A stretch of DNA of 64,000 bases from Pseudomonas entomophila. Its GTDB lineage: Bacteria; Pseudomonadota; Gammaproteobacteria; Pseudomonadales; Pseudomonadaceae. Both the position numbers and the translations under genes were made by a program. Shown here piece after piece: positions 30,229 through 38,338 of this stretch; position 1 is the first letter of the stretch; every line of letters starts with the position of its first letter. The notes below the pieces were generated by a model, which did no database searches, was not told the origin of the DNA, and saw nothing but the letters and a program-made list of their open reading frames with translations. The DNA lies in NCBI RefSeq assembly GCF_029478665.1, contig NZ_JARPQB010000011.1, positions 62,001 through 126,000 of the forward strand. The letters run 5' to 3'.

Positions 30229-30825
30229 TCAGGCCGTGAAGGCCTTGCCTTCGAACTGCTCGGCAACGAACTTCCAGTTGACCAGGTTCCAGAACGCCTC
30301 GACGTACTTCGGACGCAGGTTACGGTAGTCGATGTAGTAGGCGTGCTCCCAGACGTCGCAGGTCAGCAGCGGGGTGTCGCCGCTGGTCAGCGGGCAGCCG
30401 GCGCCGATGGTGCTGGCCAGGGCCAGGGAGCCGTCGGCTTTCTTCACCAGCCAGCCCCAGCCGGAACCGAAGGTGCCGACCGACGTCTTGGTGAACTCTT
30501 CCTTGAACTTGTCGAAGGAACCGAAAGCAGCAGTGATGGCGTCAGCCAGGGCACCGGTCGGTTGGCCACCGCCGTTTGGCGACAGGCATTCCCAGTAGAA
30601 GGAGTGGTTCCAGATTTGCGCGGCGTTGTTGAAGATGCCGCCCGAAGAGCTCTTGACGATCTCTTCCAGGGTCTTGCCTTCGAACTCGGTGCCTGGCACC
30701 AGGTTGTTCAGGTTCACGACATAGGTGTTGTGGTGCTTGTCGTGGTGATACTCCAGGGTTTCCTTGGAGATGTGCGGCTGCAGGGCATCGTGGGCGTACG
30801 GCAGCGGCGGCAATTCAAAAGCCAT
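30229..30825 (-). CDS. sodB: Superoxide dismutase, iron type (SodB)
   Basis: Enzyme of 198 residues removing superoxide in the cytoplasm. It has [10 protein letters not shown] with the first His ligand, [14 protein letters not shown], and DVWEHAYY near the end. The Fe assignment follows its single-gene context, typical length and similarity of order to P. aeruginosa sodB next to bifA. It is the counterpart of sodA at 0.3 kb; the two are normally used under iron-replete and iron-poor conditions respectively. Confidence 0.95.
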   Translation of the reverse strand: MAFELPPLPYAHDALQPHISKETLEYHHDKHHNTYVVNLNNLVPGTEFEGKTLEEIVKSSSGGIFNNAAQIWNHSFYWECLSPNGGGQPTGALADAITAAFGSFDKFKEEFTKTSVGTFGSGWGWLVKKADGSLALASTIGAGCPLTSGDTPLLTCDVWEHAYYIDYRNLRPKYVEAFWNLVNWKFVAEQFEGKAFTA

Positions 30826-31187
30826 GGTGGATCTCCTGATTCAGGTCTGTTTGCGGTTTGCGCAAGGCCGATCACGGGCGGCCCGATGTGCGTCGGCGAG
30901 TTTGTACTCTTTGCGACGCAAGGGCTGGATCATAGCACCGGCCCCGGTGCATAACCACGCAACATCTATAGGGAATAGAGGTTCCAGAGCGGTTGCTGGA
31001 GTCGGACAGGCGGGGCGCCATGTGCTCTTCAGGGCATGTGCAATCTCTGTAGGAGCGGCCTTGAGCCGCGAAAGGGCCGCAAGGCGGCCCCGACGATCGT
31101 TATATCAACGCTGAAATCCTGGGGCTGCTGCGCAGCCCTTTCGCGGCTCAAGGCCGCTCCTGCAGAAGAGGCGCATGTTCCTGATCC
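30826..31187. other. Interval upstream of sodB with a REP pair
   Basis: 362 bases without a gene. The first ~130 bases should hold the sodB promoter, but I see no confident -35/-10 pair. The rest is a REP pair and linker. Confidence 0.6.
31047..31165. repeat. REP pair (inverted), stem class A variant
   Basis: CTGTAGGAGCGGCCTTGAGC is matched by GCTCAAGGCCGCTCCTGCAG at the far end. The arms are 30 bases long and extend into AAAGGG/CCCTTT, with one mismatch. The pair lies between sodB (upstream side) and the argO stop. Confidence 0.9.
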
Positions 31188-31787
31188 TCAGTTGAAGATC
31201 AACTGCGCCGCGACCGCGAACATCATCACCGCCACCATCAGGTCGAGCATCCGCCAGGTGGCCGGGCGTGCCAGCCAGGGCGCCAGCCAGGCCGCGCCGA
31301 TCGCCAGGGTCGAGAACCACACCAGCGACGCGCTGGCGGCCCCCGCCACATAGGCCCCGGGCACGGTCTGCTGGGCGCCGAGCGAGCCGATCAGCAACAC
31401 GGTGTCCAGGTATACATGGGGGTTGAGCAAGGTCACCGCCAGGGCGCTGAGCAGCACCGCCCGGCGCGAGCGAGTGCCTTGCCCTTCCTGATGTTGCAGG
31501 CTCTGCTTGGAGCATGCGCTGCGCAGTGCCTTGGCGCCGTACCAGATCAGGAACACCGCGCCGCCCCAGCGGGCGATGGCCAGCAAGGTCGGGTTGTGCG
31601 CCAGCACCGTGGCCAGGCCGAACACGCCGAGGGCCACCAGGATGGCGTCGCAGACGATGCACAGCGCCGCCACCGGCAGGTGATGCTCGCGGCGCAGGCT
31701 CTGTGCCAGGACGAAGGCGTTCTGCGCGCCGATGGCCATGATCAGCCCGAAAGCCACCAGCATGCCGTTCACATAGCTTTGCCACAT
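31188..31787 (-). CDS. argO: ArgO/LysE family amino-acid exporter
   Basis: Inner-membrane exporter of 199 residues with about six helices; conserved LysE features are GAQNAFVLAQSLRREH and LLNPHVYLDTVLLIGS. It probably exports arginine and/or lysine analogues. The frame is open upstream, but ATG 31785-31787 gives MWQSYVNGML, the family start. It is divergent from the LysR regulator argP, whose product activates argO in E. coli, so the same control is expected here through the 124-base intergenic region. Confidence 0.9.
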   Translation of the reverse strand: MWQSYVNGMLVAFGLIMAIGAQNAFVLAQSLRREHHLPVAALCIVCDAILVALGVFGLATVLAHNPTLLAIARWGGAVFLIWYGAKALRSACSKQSLQHQEGQGTRSRRAVLLSALAVTLLNPHVYLDTVLLIGSLGAQQTVPGAYVAGAASASLVWFSTLAIGAAWLAPWLARPATWRMLDLMVAVMMFAVAAQLIFN

Positions 31788-31911
31788 AGCGCGAACACTC
31801 CACTGTCGCCGACGATTCGCCGGCGCTGATTGTCTAGAAAGATGTGGCCATTGTGGCGGGTGCGGATGTATAAGAAAAACCAATAAAGCTCATCTGTCAT
31901 TAGGAAAATAG

Positions 31912-32802
31912 ATGTTCGACTACAAGCTGCTCGCCGCGCTTGCCGCAGTGATCGAACAAGGCGGTTTCGAGCGTGCCGCCCAGGTGCTGGGGTTGTCGCA
32001 ATCGGCCATCTCGCAACGCATCAAGCTGCTCGAGGCGCGGGTCGGCCAGCCGGTGCTGGTGCGTGCGACGCCGCCGAGCCCCACCGAAGTCGGCCGCCAG
32101 TTGCTCAACCATGTGCAGCAGGTGCGCCTGCTTGAGCGCGACCTCCAGCGCCAGGTTCCGGCATTGGACGAGGAAGGAATGCCCGAGCGCCTGCGCATCG
32201 CCCTTAATGCCGACAGCCTGGCGACCTGGTGGGCGGGCGCGGTGGGGGCTTTCTGCGCCGAGCAGCAGGTGCTGCTCGACCTGGTGGTCGAGGACCAGGA
32301 TGTCGGTCTCAAGCGCATGCGCGCGGGCGAGGTGGCGGCCTGCCTGTGCGGCAGCGAGCGCCCGGTGGCCGGTGCGCGCAGCCTGCCGTTGGGGGCAATG
32401 CGCTACCGCGCCCTGGCCAGCCCGGCGTTCATGGCACGCTACTTCGCCAATGGGTTCGATGCCGAGCGCCTGCCCCGCACGCCGGCGATCGTGTTCGGCC
32501 CGGATGACTTCCTGCAGCATCGCTACCTGGCTTCGCTGGGTATTCAGGACGGTTTCCTGCACCACCTGTGCCCATCGTCCGAAGGCTTCCTGCGCATGAC
32601 CGAGGCGGGACTCGGCTGGGGCCTGGTGCCCGAACGTCAGGTGGCCGAGCAACTGGCGCGGGGGGAACTGGTGGAAATTTGCAGCGATACCCCCATCGAT
32701 GTGCCGCTGTACTGGCATCATTGGCGCAATGGCGGGCAACTGCTCGCACAACTGACCGAACACCTGCGCCATTCGGCGCGCAATTGGCTGGTGCCCTTGT
32801 AG
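31912..32802 (+). CDS. argP: ArgP (IciA), LysR-type regulator
   Basis: LysR-type regulator of 296 residues. The N-terminal winged HTH reads LAALAAVIEQGGFERAAQVLGLSQSAISQRIKLLE in outline, followed by the effector-binding domain from about residue 90. ArgP senses lysine/arginine and activates argO and other genes; it was once called IciA (inhibitor of chromosome initiation). It is divergently paired with argO, the arrangement known in many bacteria. Confidence 0.92.
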   Translation: MFDYKLLAALAAVIEQGGFERAAQVLGLSQSAISQRIKLLEARVGQPVLVRATPPSPTEVGRQLLNHVQQVRLLERDLQRQVPALDEEGMPERLRIALNADSLATWWAGAVGAFCAEQQVLLDLVVEDQDVGLKRMRAGEVAACLCGSERPVAGARSLPLGAMRYRALASPAFMARYFANGFDAERLPRTPAIVFGPDDFLQHRYLASLGIQDGFLHHLCPSSEGFLRMTEAGLGWGLVPERQVAEQLARGELVEICSDTPIDVPLYWHHWRNGGQLLAQLTEHLRHSARNWLVPL

Positions 32803-32851
32803 GCGCGGCTGGCGTCAACTGCATCTGAAATCTGGCAAGGCGGAGTCTTAC

Positions 32852-33847
32852 ATGCGAATTCTGGTCACCGGCGCGAGCGGCTTCATTGGCGGGCGCTTTG
32901 CGCGTTTCGCCCTGGAGCAGGGCCTGGAGGTACGGGTCAATGGTCGGCGGGCGGAAGGCGTGGAGCATCTGGTCAGGCGCGGGGCTCAGTTCATCCCTGG
33001 CGACCTGGGCGACGCCGAGCTGGCCCGGCGCCTGTGCCAGGGTGTCGACGCCGTGGTGCATTGCGCCGGGGCCGTGGGCAACTGGGGGCGCTACCAGGAT
33101 TTCCACCAGGGCAACGTGGTGCTTACCGAGAACGTGGTCGAAGGCTGTATCAAGGAGCATGTGCGCCGGCTGGTGCACCTGTCGTCACCGTCGATCTACT
33201 TCAATGGCCGTTCACGCCTGGATATCCGTGAGGAGCAGGTGCCGCGGCGTTTCCACGACCATTACGCATTGACCAAGCACCTCGCCGAACAGAAGGTGTT
33301 CGGTGCCCAGGAGTTCGGCCTCGAAGTGCTGGCGCTGCGCCCGCGGTTCGTCACCGGGGCCGGGGACGCGAGCATTTTCCCGCGGCTGATGCACATGCAG
33401 CGCAAGGGGCGGGTGGCGATCATCGGCAATGGTCTGAACAAGGTTGACTTCACCAGCGTGCACAACCTTAACGAAGCGCTGCTCAGCGCGCTGTTCGCCG
33501 GGGACGAAGCCCTTGGCCAGGCCTACAACATCAGCAACGGCCAGCCGCTGCCGCTGTGGGACGTGGTGAACTACGTGATGCGCCAGATGCAGCTGCCCCA
33601 GGTCACCCGCTATCGTTCCTACGGCATGGCCTACAGTTTGGCTGCGCTCAACGAGGCTGCTTGCCTGCTCTGGCCCGGGCGTCCGCAGCCGACCCTGACG
33701 CGCACCGCGATGCAGGTGATGAGCACGGATTTCACCCTCGACATCAGTCGCGCCCGCCAGTACCTGGACTACCGGCCGAAGACCACCGTCTGGGCCGCGC
33801 TGGATGAATTCTGCACCTGGTGGAAGGCGCAGCCGCGCAATCAGTGA
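32852..33847 (+). CDS. NAD(P)-dependent epimerase/dehydratase (extended SDR)
   Basis: Rossmann-fold protein of 331 residues with the nucleotide-binding TGASGFIGGRFA at residues 6-17 and a YxxxK active site (HDHYALTKHLAEQ) with an upstream LSSPSIYF serine. It resembles sterol/3-beta-hydroxysteroid dehydrogenase-like and dihydroflavonol-reductase-like enzymes; the substrate cannot be read from sequence. It follows argP by about 50 bases with its own AAGGCGGAG ribosome site. Confidence 0.82.
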   Translation: MRILVTGASGFIGGRFARFALEQGLEVRVNGRRAEGVEHLVRRGAQFIPGDLGDAELARRLCQGVDAVVHCAGAVGNWGRYQDFHQGNVVLTENVVEGCIKEHVRRLVHLSSPSIYFNGRSRLDIREEQVPRRFHDHYALTKHLAEQKVFGAQEFGLEVLALRPRFVTGAGDASIFPRLMHMQRKGRVAIIGNGLNKVDFTSVHNLNEALLSALFAGDEALGQAYNISNGQPLPLWDVVNYVMRQMQLPQVTRYRSYGMAYSLAALNEAACLLWPGRPQPTLTRTAMQVMSTDFTLDISRARQYLDYRPKTTVWAALDEFCTWWKAQPRNQ

Positions 33848-33934
33848 ACCTGGCGGCAGGTTGATGGTCATCAGTGCGCCGCCCAGGCGGTTTATACTCA
33901 TGCCTCTTTGCTACTACCGCGGTTGAATGCACCC

Positions 33935-34759
33935 ATGCGTAATGACGCCCACGACGATTTCGACGATGTGCCCGCCCTGCGCGCCGGCACCCCTGATGAC
34001 GATGAACTGCTGCCCGCTCACGTGGCACGCAGCCGCCAGAAGGCCGCGCAACCGCGCAGCAATGGCCCCTTGTGGGCGTTGCTGGGGGCATCGTTCATTG
34101 CCCTGGCGGGGTTGGGCTGGTGGAGTTTCCAGCAGATCTCGCTGATGGAGCAGCAACTGGTGGCGACCCAGGAAAGCTTCGCCCGCATCAGCGAGGAAGC
34201 GGCGGGGCGCTTGCAGGCGATCAGCGGCAAGGTCGATGCCAGCGAATCGAACAGCACCACCGGCAGCGAGGCGTTGAAACTGCAGATCCGCCAGTTGCAG
34301 ACCAGCCTGGCCGAGCAGGGCAAGCAGCAGCAAGGCGTCGCCGGGCAAGCCGGTGACCTGGGCAAGCGCCTGGAGCAGGTGCTGGCCGATACCCGTGAAC
34401 AACAGAAGGCGGTAACCGAGCTGCAAGGCCAGTTGCAGGCGCAGTTGAAGGCGGTCAATGCAGAGCTGACGGCACTCAAGTCGGGCCAGGTCGACGGTGG
34501 CAAGCTGGACGATCAGCTCAAGAACTTGAACAGCGAAGTGGCGGCGCTGAGGAAGCAGGGCAACCCAAGCGCGGCCATCGCCAGCCTGGAGCAGGATGTG
34601 CTGGTGCTCAAGAGCCAGGTCGACAACCGCCCGGCGCAGGCATCCGGTGGTGCCTCGGTGCAGGAGTTCGATGCCTTCCGCGGGCAGATGACGCGCAACA
34701 TCAACACCCTGCAGAGCCAGATCCAGAACCTGCAGCAGCAGATCAACGCCCGGCCCTGA
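33935..34759 (+). CDS. Membrane-anchored coiled-coil protein of unknown function
   Basis: I do not recognise a functional family. The 274-residue protein has an acidic N-terminus (RNDAHDDFDDVPALR), a single membrane helix near residues 45-63 (LWALLGASFIALAGLGWW), and a long heptad-rich periplasmic coiled coil full of Gln, Leu and Ala (LQTSLAEQGKQQQG, LQSQIQNLQQQI). ATG 33935 was preferred to 33908 because it begins the acidic segment conserved in appearance. It may be a cell-envelope or division-associated protein, but that is only a guess. A REP pair follows its stop. Confidence 0.75.
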   Translation: MRNDAHDDFDDVPALRAGTPDDDELLPAHVARSRQKAAQPRSNGPLWALLGASFIALAGLGWWSFQQISLMEQQLVATQESFARISEEAAGRLQAISGKVDASESNSTTGSEALKLQIRQLQTSLAEQGKQQQGVAGQAGDLGKRLEQVLADTREQQKAVTELQGQLQAQLKAVNAELTALKSGQVDGGKLDDQLKNLNSEVAALRKQGNPSAAIASLEQDVLVLKSQVDNRPAQASGGASVQEFDAFRGQMTRNINTLQSQIQNLQQQINARP

Positions 34760-34764
34760 CCGGT

Positions 34765-34814
34765 TGTTCGCCGGCAAGTCGGCTCCTGCGCAGGAGCCGG
34801 CTTGCCGGCGAACA
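34765..34814. repeat. REP pair forming a tight hairpin, stem class C
   Basis: Two arms of 24-25 bases run almost head to head with no spacer (TGTTCGCCGGCAAG ... CTTGCCGGCGAACA), with one mismatch. They lie between convergent genes and can serve as a bidirectional terminator. Confidence 0.9.
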
Positions 34815-34823
34815 GGGCCTCAC

Positions 34824-35873
34824 TCACATCCGCGGATAATCGATATACCCCACCGGCCCCTTGCCATAGAAGGTTTCCGGATGCGGCGCGTTGAGCGCTG
34901 CATCGGCGGCCAGGCGCGCCGGCAGGTCGGGGTTGGCGATGAACGGGATGCCGAAGGCCACGGCATCGGCCTTGCCGGCGGCAAGGGCGGCGTTGGCGCT
35001 GGCCTTGTCGAAGCGTTCGTTGACGATGTACGGGCCACCGAAGGCCTGCTTGATCAGCGAACCGATGCTGTCGTCGGCCTCTTTCTCCCGCGAGCAGATG
35101 AAGGCGATGCCGCGCTTGCCCAGCTCGCGGGCCACATAGGTGAACGTCTCGGCGCGGTCCGCGTCGCCCATGTCATGGGCATCGGCGCGCGGTGCCAGAT
35201 GCACGCCCACACGGCCTGGGCCCCACACCTCGATCACAGCGTCGGTCACCTCCAGCAACAGCCGGGCACGGTTCTCCAGCGAATCGCCGTAGCGGTCGCT
35301 GCGCTGGTTGGTGCTGCTTTGCAGGAACTGGTCGAGCAGATAGCCGTTGGCGCCATGGATCTCGACACCGTCGAAGCCCGCGGCCTTGGCGTTCTCGGCG
35401 CCGCTGCGGTAGGCCTCGACGATATCGGCGATCTCCTCGGTCTCCAGGGCCCGCGGGGTCGGGTAGTCGCTGAGCGGCCGCACCAGGCTCACATGGCCCT
35501 TGGGCTGGATCGCGCTGGGCGCTACCGGCAGCTCGCCGTTCAGGTAGGAGGGGTGGGAAATGCGCCCAACGTGCCACAGTTGCAGGAAGATGTGCCCGCC
35601 GGCCGCGTGGACGGCCTTGGTGACGTTGTGCCAGCCGCGCACCTGCTCGTCGTTCCAGATGCCGGGCGTATCGGGGTAGCCGACGCCCATGGCGGAGACC
35701 GAAGTCGCCTCGCTGAGGATCAGCCCGGCGCTGGCGCGTTGCACGTAGTACTCGGCCATCAGCGCGTTGGGCACCCGGCCCTCGTCGGCGCGGCAGCGGG
35801 TCAGCGGGGCCATGATGATGCGGTTGGGCAGTTCGAGGTCGCCCAGGGTGATCGGGTCGAAGAGCGTAGTCAT
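34824..35873 (-). CDS. xenB: Old Yellow Enzyme family alkene reductase, XenB-like
   Basis: FMN-dependent TIM-barrel enzyme of 349 residues. Characteristic segments are NRIIMAPLTRCRA, QLWHVGRISHP, the substrate-binding HGANGYLLDQFLQ (His/Asn pair) and NQRSDRYGDSLENR. Family members reduce activated alkenes and nitro compounds such as nitroglycerin and TNT with NAD(P)H. The frame stays open far upstream, but ATG 35871-35873 gives the usual MTTLFDPITLG start. It lies 44 bases downstream of an ArsR repressor gene on the same strand, so it is probably induced by an electrophile released from that repressor. Confidence 0.9.
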   Translation of the reverse strand: MTTLFDPITLGDLELPNRIIMAPLTRCRADEGRVPNALMAEYYVQRASAGLILSEATSVSAMGVGYPDTPGIWNDEQVRGWHNVTKAVHAAGGHIFLQLWHVGRISHPSYLNGELPVAPSAIQPKGHVSLVRPLSDYPTPRALETEEIADIVEAYRSGAENAKAAGFDGVEIHGANGYLLDQFLQSSTNQRSDRYGDSLENRARLLLEVTDAVIEVWGPGRVGVHLAPRADAHDMGDADRAETFTYVARELGKRGIAFICSREKEADDSIGSLIKQAFGGPYIVNERFDKASANAALAAGKADAVAFGIPFIANPDLPARLAADAALNAPHPETFYGKGPVGYIDYPRM

Positions 35874-35917
35874 GTGCAAAGCCTCGCTTGAATCAGTGGG
35901 ATGCGGCGCCGCCGCTA

Positions 35918-36220
35918 TCAGAGCTCTTGGCTCATCTGCTTGAGGAACGCCTGGATGGTGGCCTCGTTGCGTTTGAAAAAGTGCCATTGGCCGACCTTCT
36001 GGCTGCTGATCAAACCAGCGCGCTGCAGGGTGGCCAGGTGGGCGGAGACGGTCGACTGCGACAGGCCGCAGCGTTGGTCGATCTGCCCGGCGCAGACACC
36101 GTTGTCGGTGCTGTGCTGCTGGTCGGGGAACTGCACCGCCGGGTCCTTCAGCCAGGCGAGGATTTCGCGTCGGACCGGATGGGACAGGGCTTTTATTATT
36201 TCGTCGAGATCGATCGGCAT
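35918..36220 (-). CDS. ArsR-family repressor controlling xenB
   Basis: Winged-helix regulator of 100 residues: ALSHPVRREILAWL, then the recognition helix in CGLSQSTVSAHLATLQRAGLI and the wing SSQKVGQWHFFKR. Cys residues occur in NGVCAGQ and QRCGL. No arsenite CxC motif is present, so the signal is probably not arsenic; a thiol-reactive or quinone-like electrophile is an inference from linkage to xenB. Its promoter carries a perfect inverted repeat at 36245-36290, indicating autoregulation. Confidence 0.88.
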   Translation of the reverse strand: MPIDLDEIIKALSHPVRREILAWLKDPAVQFPDQQHSTDNGVCAGQIDQRCGLSQSTVSAHLATLQRAGLISSQKVGQWHFFKRNEATIQAFLKQMSQEL

Positions 36221-36244
36221 GGCGGGGTCTCAGGCTACGTAACG

Positions 36245-36290
36245 GTATATCGCGATGGGGCGAAATATAAATCGGTAGTTCGCGATATAC
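36245..36290. promoter_or_regulatory. Inverted-repeat operator of the ArsR-xenB promoter
   Basis: GTATATCGCGA (36245-36255) and TCGCGATATAC (36280-36290) are perfect 11-bp arms 24 bases apart; the first arm contains the palindrome ATCGCGAT. One arm overlaps the -35/spacer of the minus-strand promoter and the other lies just downstream of its -10. Confidence 0.7.
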
Positions 36291-36292
36291 AA
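36264..36292 (-). promoter_or_regulatory. Sigma-70 promoter of arsR-xenB
   Basis: On the minus strand TTGTAT (36292-36287) and TATATT (36269-36264) are 17 bases apart, directed at the arsR ATG 44 bases beyond. It is embedded in the inverted repeat. Confidence 0.65.
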
Positions 36293-36373
36293 ATATGAAA
36301 GTGTTCTTAGGCGAGCTGGAATCGCTATATCGGACCATGACGATGGGAGCCGGGCGAGTGCTAGACTGCCGCC

Positions 36374-36967
36374 ATGAACTACCTCGCACACCTGCACCTT
36401 GGCGGCGACGCGCCGCAACAATTGCTTGGCAGCCTGTATGGCGATTTCGTCAAGGGCACGCTGGAGGGGCGTTTTCCTCCTGTGCTGGAGGCGGCGATCC
36501 GGCTGCACCGGCAAATCGACAGCTACACCGACAGCCATCCGCTGGTGCTGGCGGCGCTGGCGCGTTTCCCCCGGGAGCGGCGGCGTTTTGCCGGGATCGT
36601 GCTGGACGTGTTCTTCGACCATTGCCTGGCGCGGCATTGGGGCGAGTATGCCGAACAGCCGCTGGCACAGTTCACCGGCGACTTCTACAAGGTACTGCTG
36701 GCCGAACCGGAGCTGCCGGGCCGGCTGGCGCGGATCGCGCCGTTCATGGCGGCGGATGACTGGCTGGGGGCCTATGGCGACTTCGCCATGCTGGAGCAGG
36801 TGTTCCAGGGCATCGCCCGGCGCCTGTCGCGGCCGGAGGGGATGACAGGGATGATGGGCGAGGTGGAGCGGTTGTATACGCCGTTGCTGGCGGACTTTCG
36901 TGAGTTCTATCCGCAATTGCAGGCGTTCGCCGCGGCGAAGCGCTCCGAATCTCCGGCCAGCTTGTAG
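36374..36967 (+). CDS. acpH: AcpH, acyl carrier protein phosphodiesterase
   Basis: HD-related metal hydrolase of 197 residues that removes phosphopantetheine from acyl carrier protein. The N-terminus MNYLAHLHLG, the GDFVKG loop, RLHRQIDSYTDSHP and the DVFFDHCLARHW metal motif are all family features. It is transcribed away from arsR with a 153-base shared region. The stop codon TAG (36965-36967) lies inside a REP element, whose conserved TGTAGGAG start supplies it, so the C-terminal residues may have been set by REP insertion. Confidence 0.92.
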   Translation: MNYLAHLHLGGDAPQQLLGSLYGDFVKGTLEGRFPPVLEAAIRLHRQIDSYTDSHPLVLAALARFPRERRRFAGIVLDVFFDHCLARHWGEYAEQPLAQFTGDFYKVLLAEPELPGRLARIAPFMAADDWLGAYGDFAMLEQVFQGIARRLSRPEGMTGMMGEVERLYTPLLADFREFYPQLQAFAAAKRSESPASL

Positions 36968-37014
36968 GAGCGGCTTCAGCCGCGATCACCGGCAAAGCCG
37001 GTGCCATCCCGCGG
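36963..37014. repeat. Single REP followed by a small hairpin, stem class A
   Basis: TGTAGGAGCGGCTTCAGCCG followed by CACCGGC AAA GCCGGTG. It overlaps the last codon of acpH. Confidence 0.85.
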
Positions 37015-37133
37015 TTGTTCGCAGTTGCTCCCCGGGCCCAAAATCAGATTTAACCCCTTTCGTGTAGTCCATTTCCCAAACATACTCCCAACCCCCTTTC
37101 AGCCATTGCGGTGTTCTGGATTGGCCCCTAGTC

Positions 37134-37341
37134 TCGGGCGGTCGCTGCGAAATCAGTGATCGGCTTTGACAGGCCGCTCAGAAAAAACCTCATGGCTTTT
37201 GCCTTATGGCGGCTGTGTGTGGGGCACCTCGTGTGCGCCGGGTTTTTTGGTTTTTTCCTGCCGGTCTGTCAACCCATGCACAGCTGCCACCCTATTGTTT
37301 GACAGCAAATGGTGTCGGCCCTTTCTTCAGGAAAAATACCG
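37134..37341 (+). promoter_or_regulatory. Structured 5' leader of the small gene at 37342
   Basis: This 200-base untranslated stretch can form several hairpins. CGGC/GCCG (37161-37176) and ATTG/CAAAT (37294-37310, with one bulge) present the identical loop TTTGACAG. A G-rich hairpin near 37210-37240 is followed by T-tracts (GGGTTTTTTGGTTTTTT), an attenuator-like end. The last hairpin (CACC/GGTG) lies just before the ribosome site. From memory, near-identical leaders precede other short genes of this kind in Pseudomonas. Confidence 0.5.
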
Positions 37342-37584
37342 ATGCTTAAGATTGTCCCTGATCCACCCCAGCACTCTCATTCCCTTGAAGACACCCTCAT
37401 CCAGGCCACCGAATACGCCCTGTGGGCGCTGACCGTGGCCCATCAGGCCGTGCACGCCCAACCCAGGTCACCGGCCACCATCCTGATGATGGCGTCGATC
37501 CACGAAGTCGAATCGCTGCGCGTGTTGCTCGAATCGGCGTTGATCCAGGTGCAGATGCCGGCGCAGCCGCAGACGCTGCACTAA
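37342..37584 (+). CDS. Small Pseudomonas protein, DUF6124-like
   Basis: A protein of 80 residues beginning MLKIVPDPPQHSHSLEDTL, a start resembling the DUF6124 family (MFKVTPNPP type). That family is widespread in Pseudomonas and has no known function. A helical segment TEYALWALTVAHQAVHAQ and a second helix IHEVESLRVLLESALIQVQ follow. ATG 37342 was chosen because AGGAAAAA precedes it; an ATG at 37309 would run through the leader hairpin. It has a long structured leader. The family assignment is by resemblance only. Confidence 0.65.
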   Translation: MLKIVPDPPQHSHSLEDTLIQATEYALWALTVAHQAVHAQPRSPATILMMASIHEVESLRVLLESALIQVQMPAQPQTLH

Positions 37585-37598
37585 GCCCTTGCCGGCCC

Positions 37599-37670
37599 TG
37601 TTCGCCGGCAACGCCGGCTCCTACCGGGGCTGCGCTCCACCTGTAGGAGCCAGCCTTGCTGGCGAAAGGG
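37599..37670. repeat. REP pair with unlike stems (class C and class B)
   Basis: Left unit TGTTCGCCGGCAACGCCGGC, right unit CTGTAGGAGCCAGCCTTGC. The outer ends match but the stems belong to different classes, unlike the other pairs here. Confidence 0.8.
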
Positions 37671-37708
37671 CCCGCCCAGGCCCCAACAACTTCAGGGAGA
37701 TTTGAACA

Positions 37709-37978
37709 ATGACCACAGACGACACCACCCCCAACACCACCGCAGGCAAAACCAAGTTCTACCAAGGCGAAGGCCAGACCGCCCCGCTGTTCTGCATCGA
37801 ACCCGGCATCCCCTGCCAGCACGCCCGGGAACAGGCTTCGGAACTGATGGGCTGCGTGCGCGACCTGACCATTGCCGGGATCATGGAAGAGAAGCCTCAG
37901 CTGCTCTGGGCGTCGTATTACCTGAGCGCGCTGGCCAAGGCGCTGATGGATGATGCGGAGCTGGGTATGAGGCACTGA
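37709..37978 (+). CDS. DUF3077 domain protein
   Basis: A protein of 89 residues with a polar threonine-rich N-terminus and the DUF3077-like core LFCIEPGIPCQHAREQASELMGCVRDLTIAGI, followed by YYLSALAKALMDDAELGM. DUF3077 proteins are small, common in Pseudomonas and uncharacterised. A good GGGAGA ribosome site precedes the ATG. It marks the edge of the accessory block; base composition drops sharply after its stop. Confidence 0.75.
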   Translation: MTTDDTTPNTTAGKTKFYQGEGQTAPLFCIEPGIPCQHAREQASELMGCVRDLTIAGIMEEKPQLLWASYYLSALAKALMDDAELGMRH

Positions 37979-38062
37979 GGTAGGAACTGAAATTCGCGAG
38001 CTCCGACAGTACGAGACAAAATTACGCAGGGCGACAGATGTCGCCCGTCCTGATAAGCAAAG

Positions 38063-38338
38063 TCACTCAAGCCATTTAACAGCCGCCTCCAGAAGCTCTT
38101 GTAGATTCAGTGAGCCGCCATATGCTTGAAATGCTGTGTCGTCTGCGTTGATTACTATCCAGTCCGCGTCGCTTCTTTCGACGTTGATAGTTAGGTTGCT
38201 TTTGTTATTTGCGCCTGTGATTTTGATTTTCCAGCCTGGGTTGTCAATGTTGGAAATTTCAATGCCGAATGAATGTTCCCAAACATCATTGTATTGACTG
38301 CTGTACCAGCTTTGTGGTTTTTCGATCAGCTTTTCCAT
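38063..38338 (-). CDS. Imm53-family immunity protein
   Basis: A 91-residue acidic cytoplasmic protein: LIEKPQSWYSSQYNDVWEHSFGIEI followed by NIDNPGWKIKITG, the WxxxQxxxxWEHxxGI pattern of the Imm53 polymorphic-toxin immunity family. ATG 38336-38338 is preceded by AGGAC; an upstream in-frame start would add a basic, non-conserved stretch. The gene is AT-rich relative to the chromosome. No intact cognate toxin lies upstream, so it is an orphan immunity gene next to a decayed Rhs locus. Confidence 0.75.
   Translation of the reverse strand: MEKLIEKPQSWYSSQYNDVWEHSFGIEISNIDNPGWKIKITGANNKSNLTINVERSDADWIVINADDTAFQAYGGSLNLQELLEAAVKWLE

Noticed and set aside
35874..36389. 172-codon extension of xenB
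   Set aside because: It overlaps the whole arsR gene out of frame and ignores the standard XenB start at 35873.
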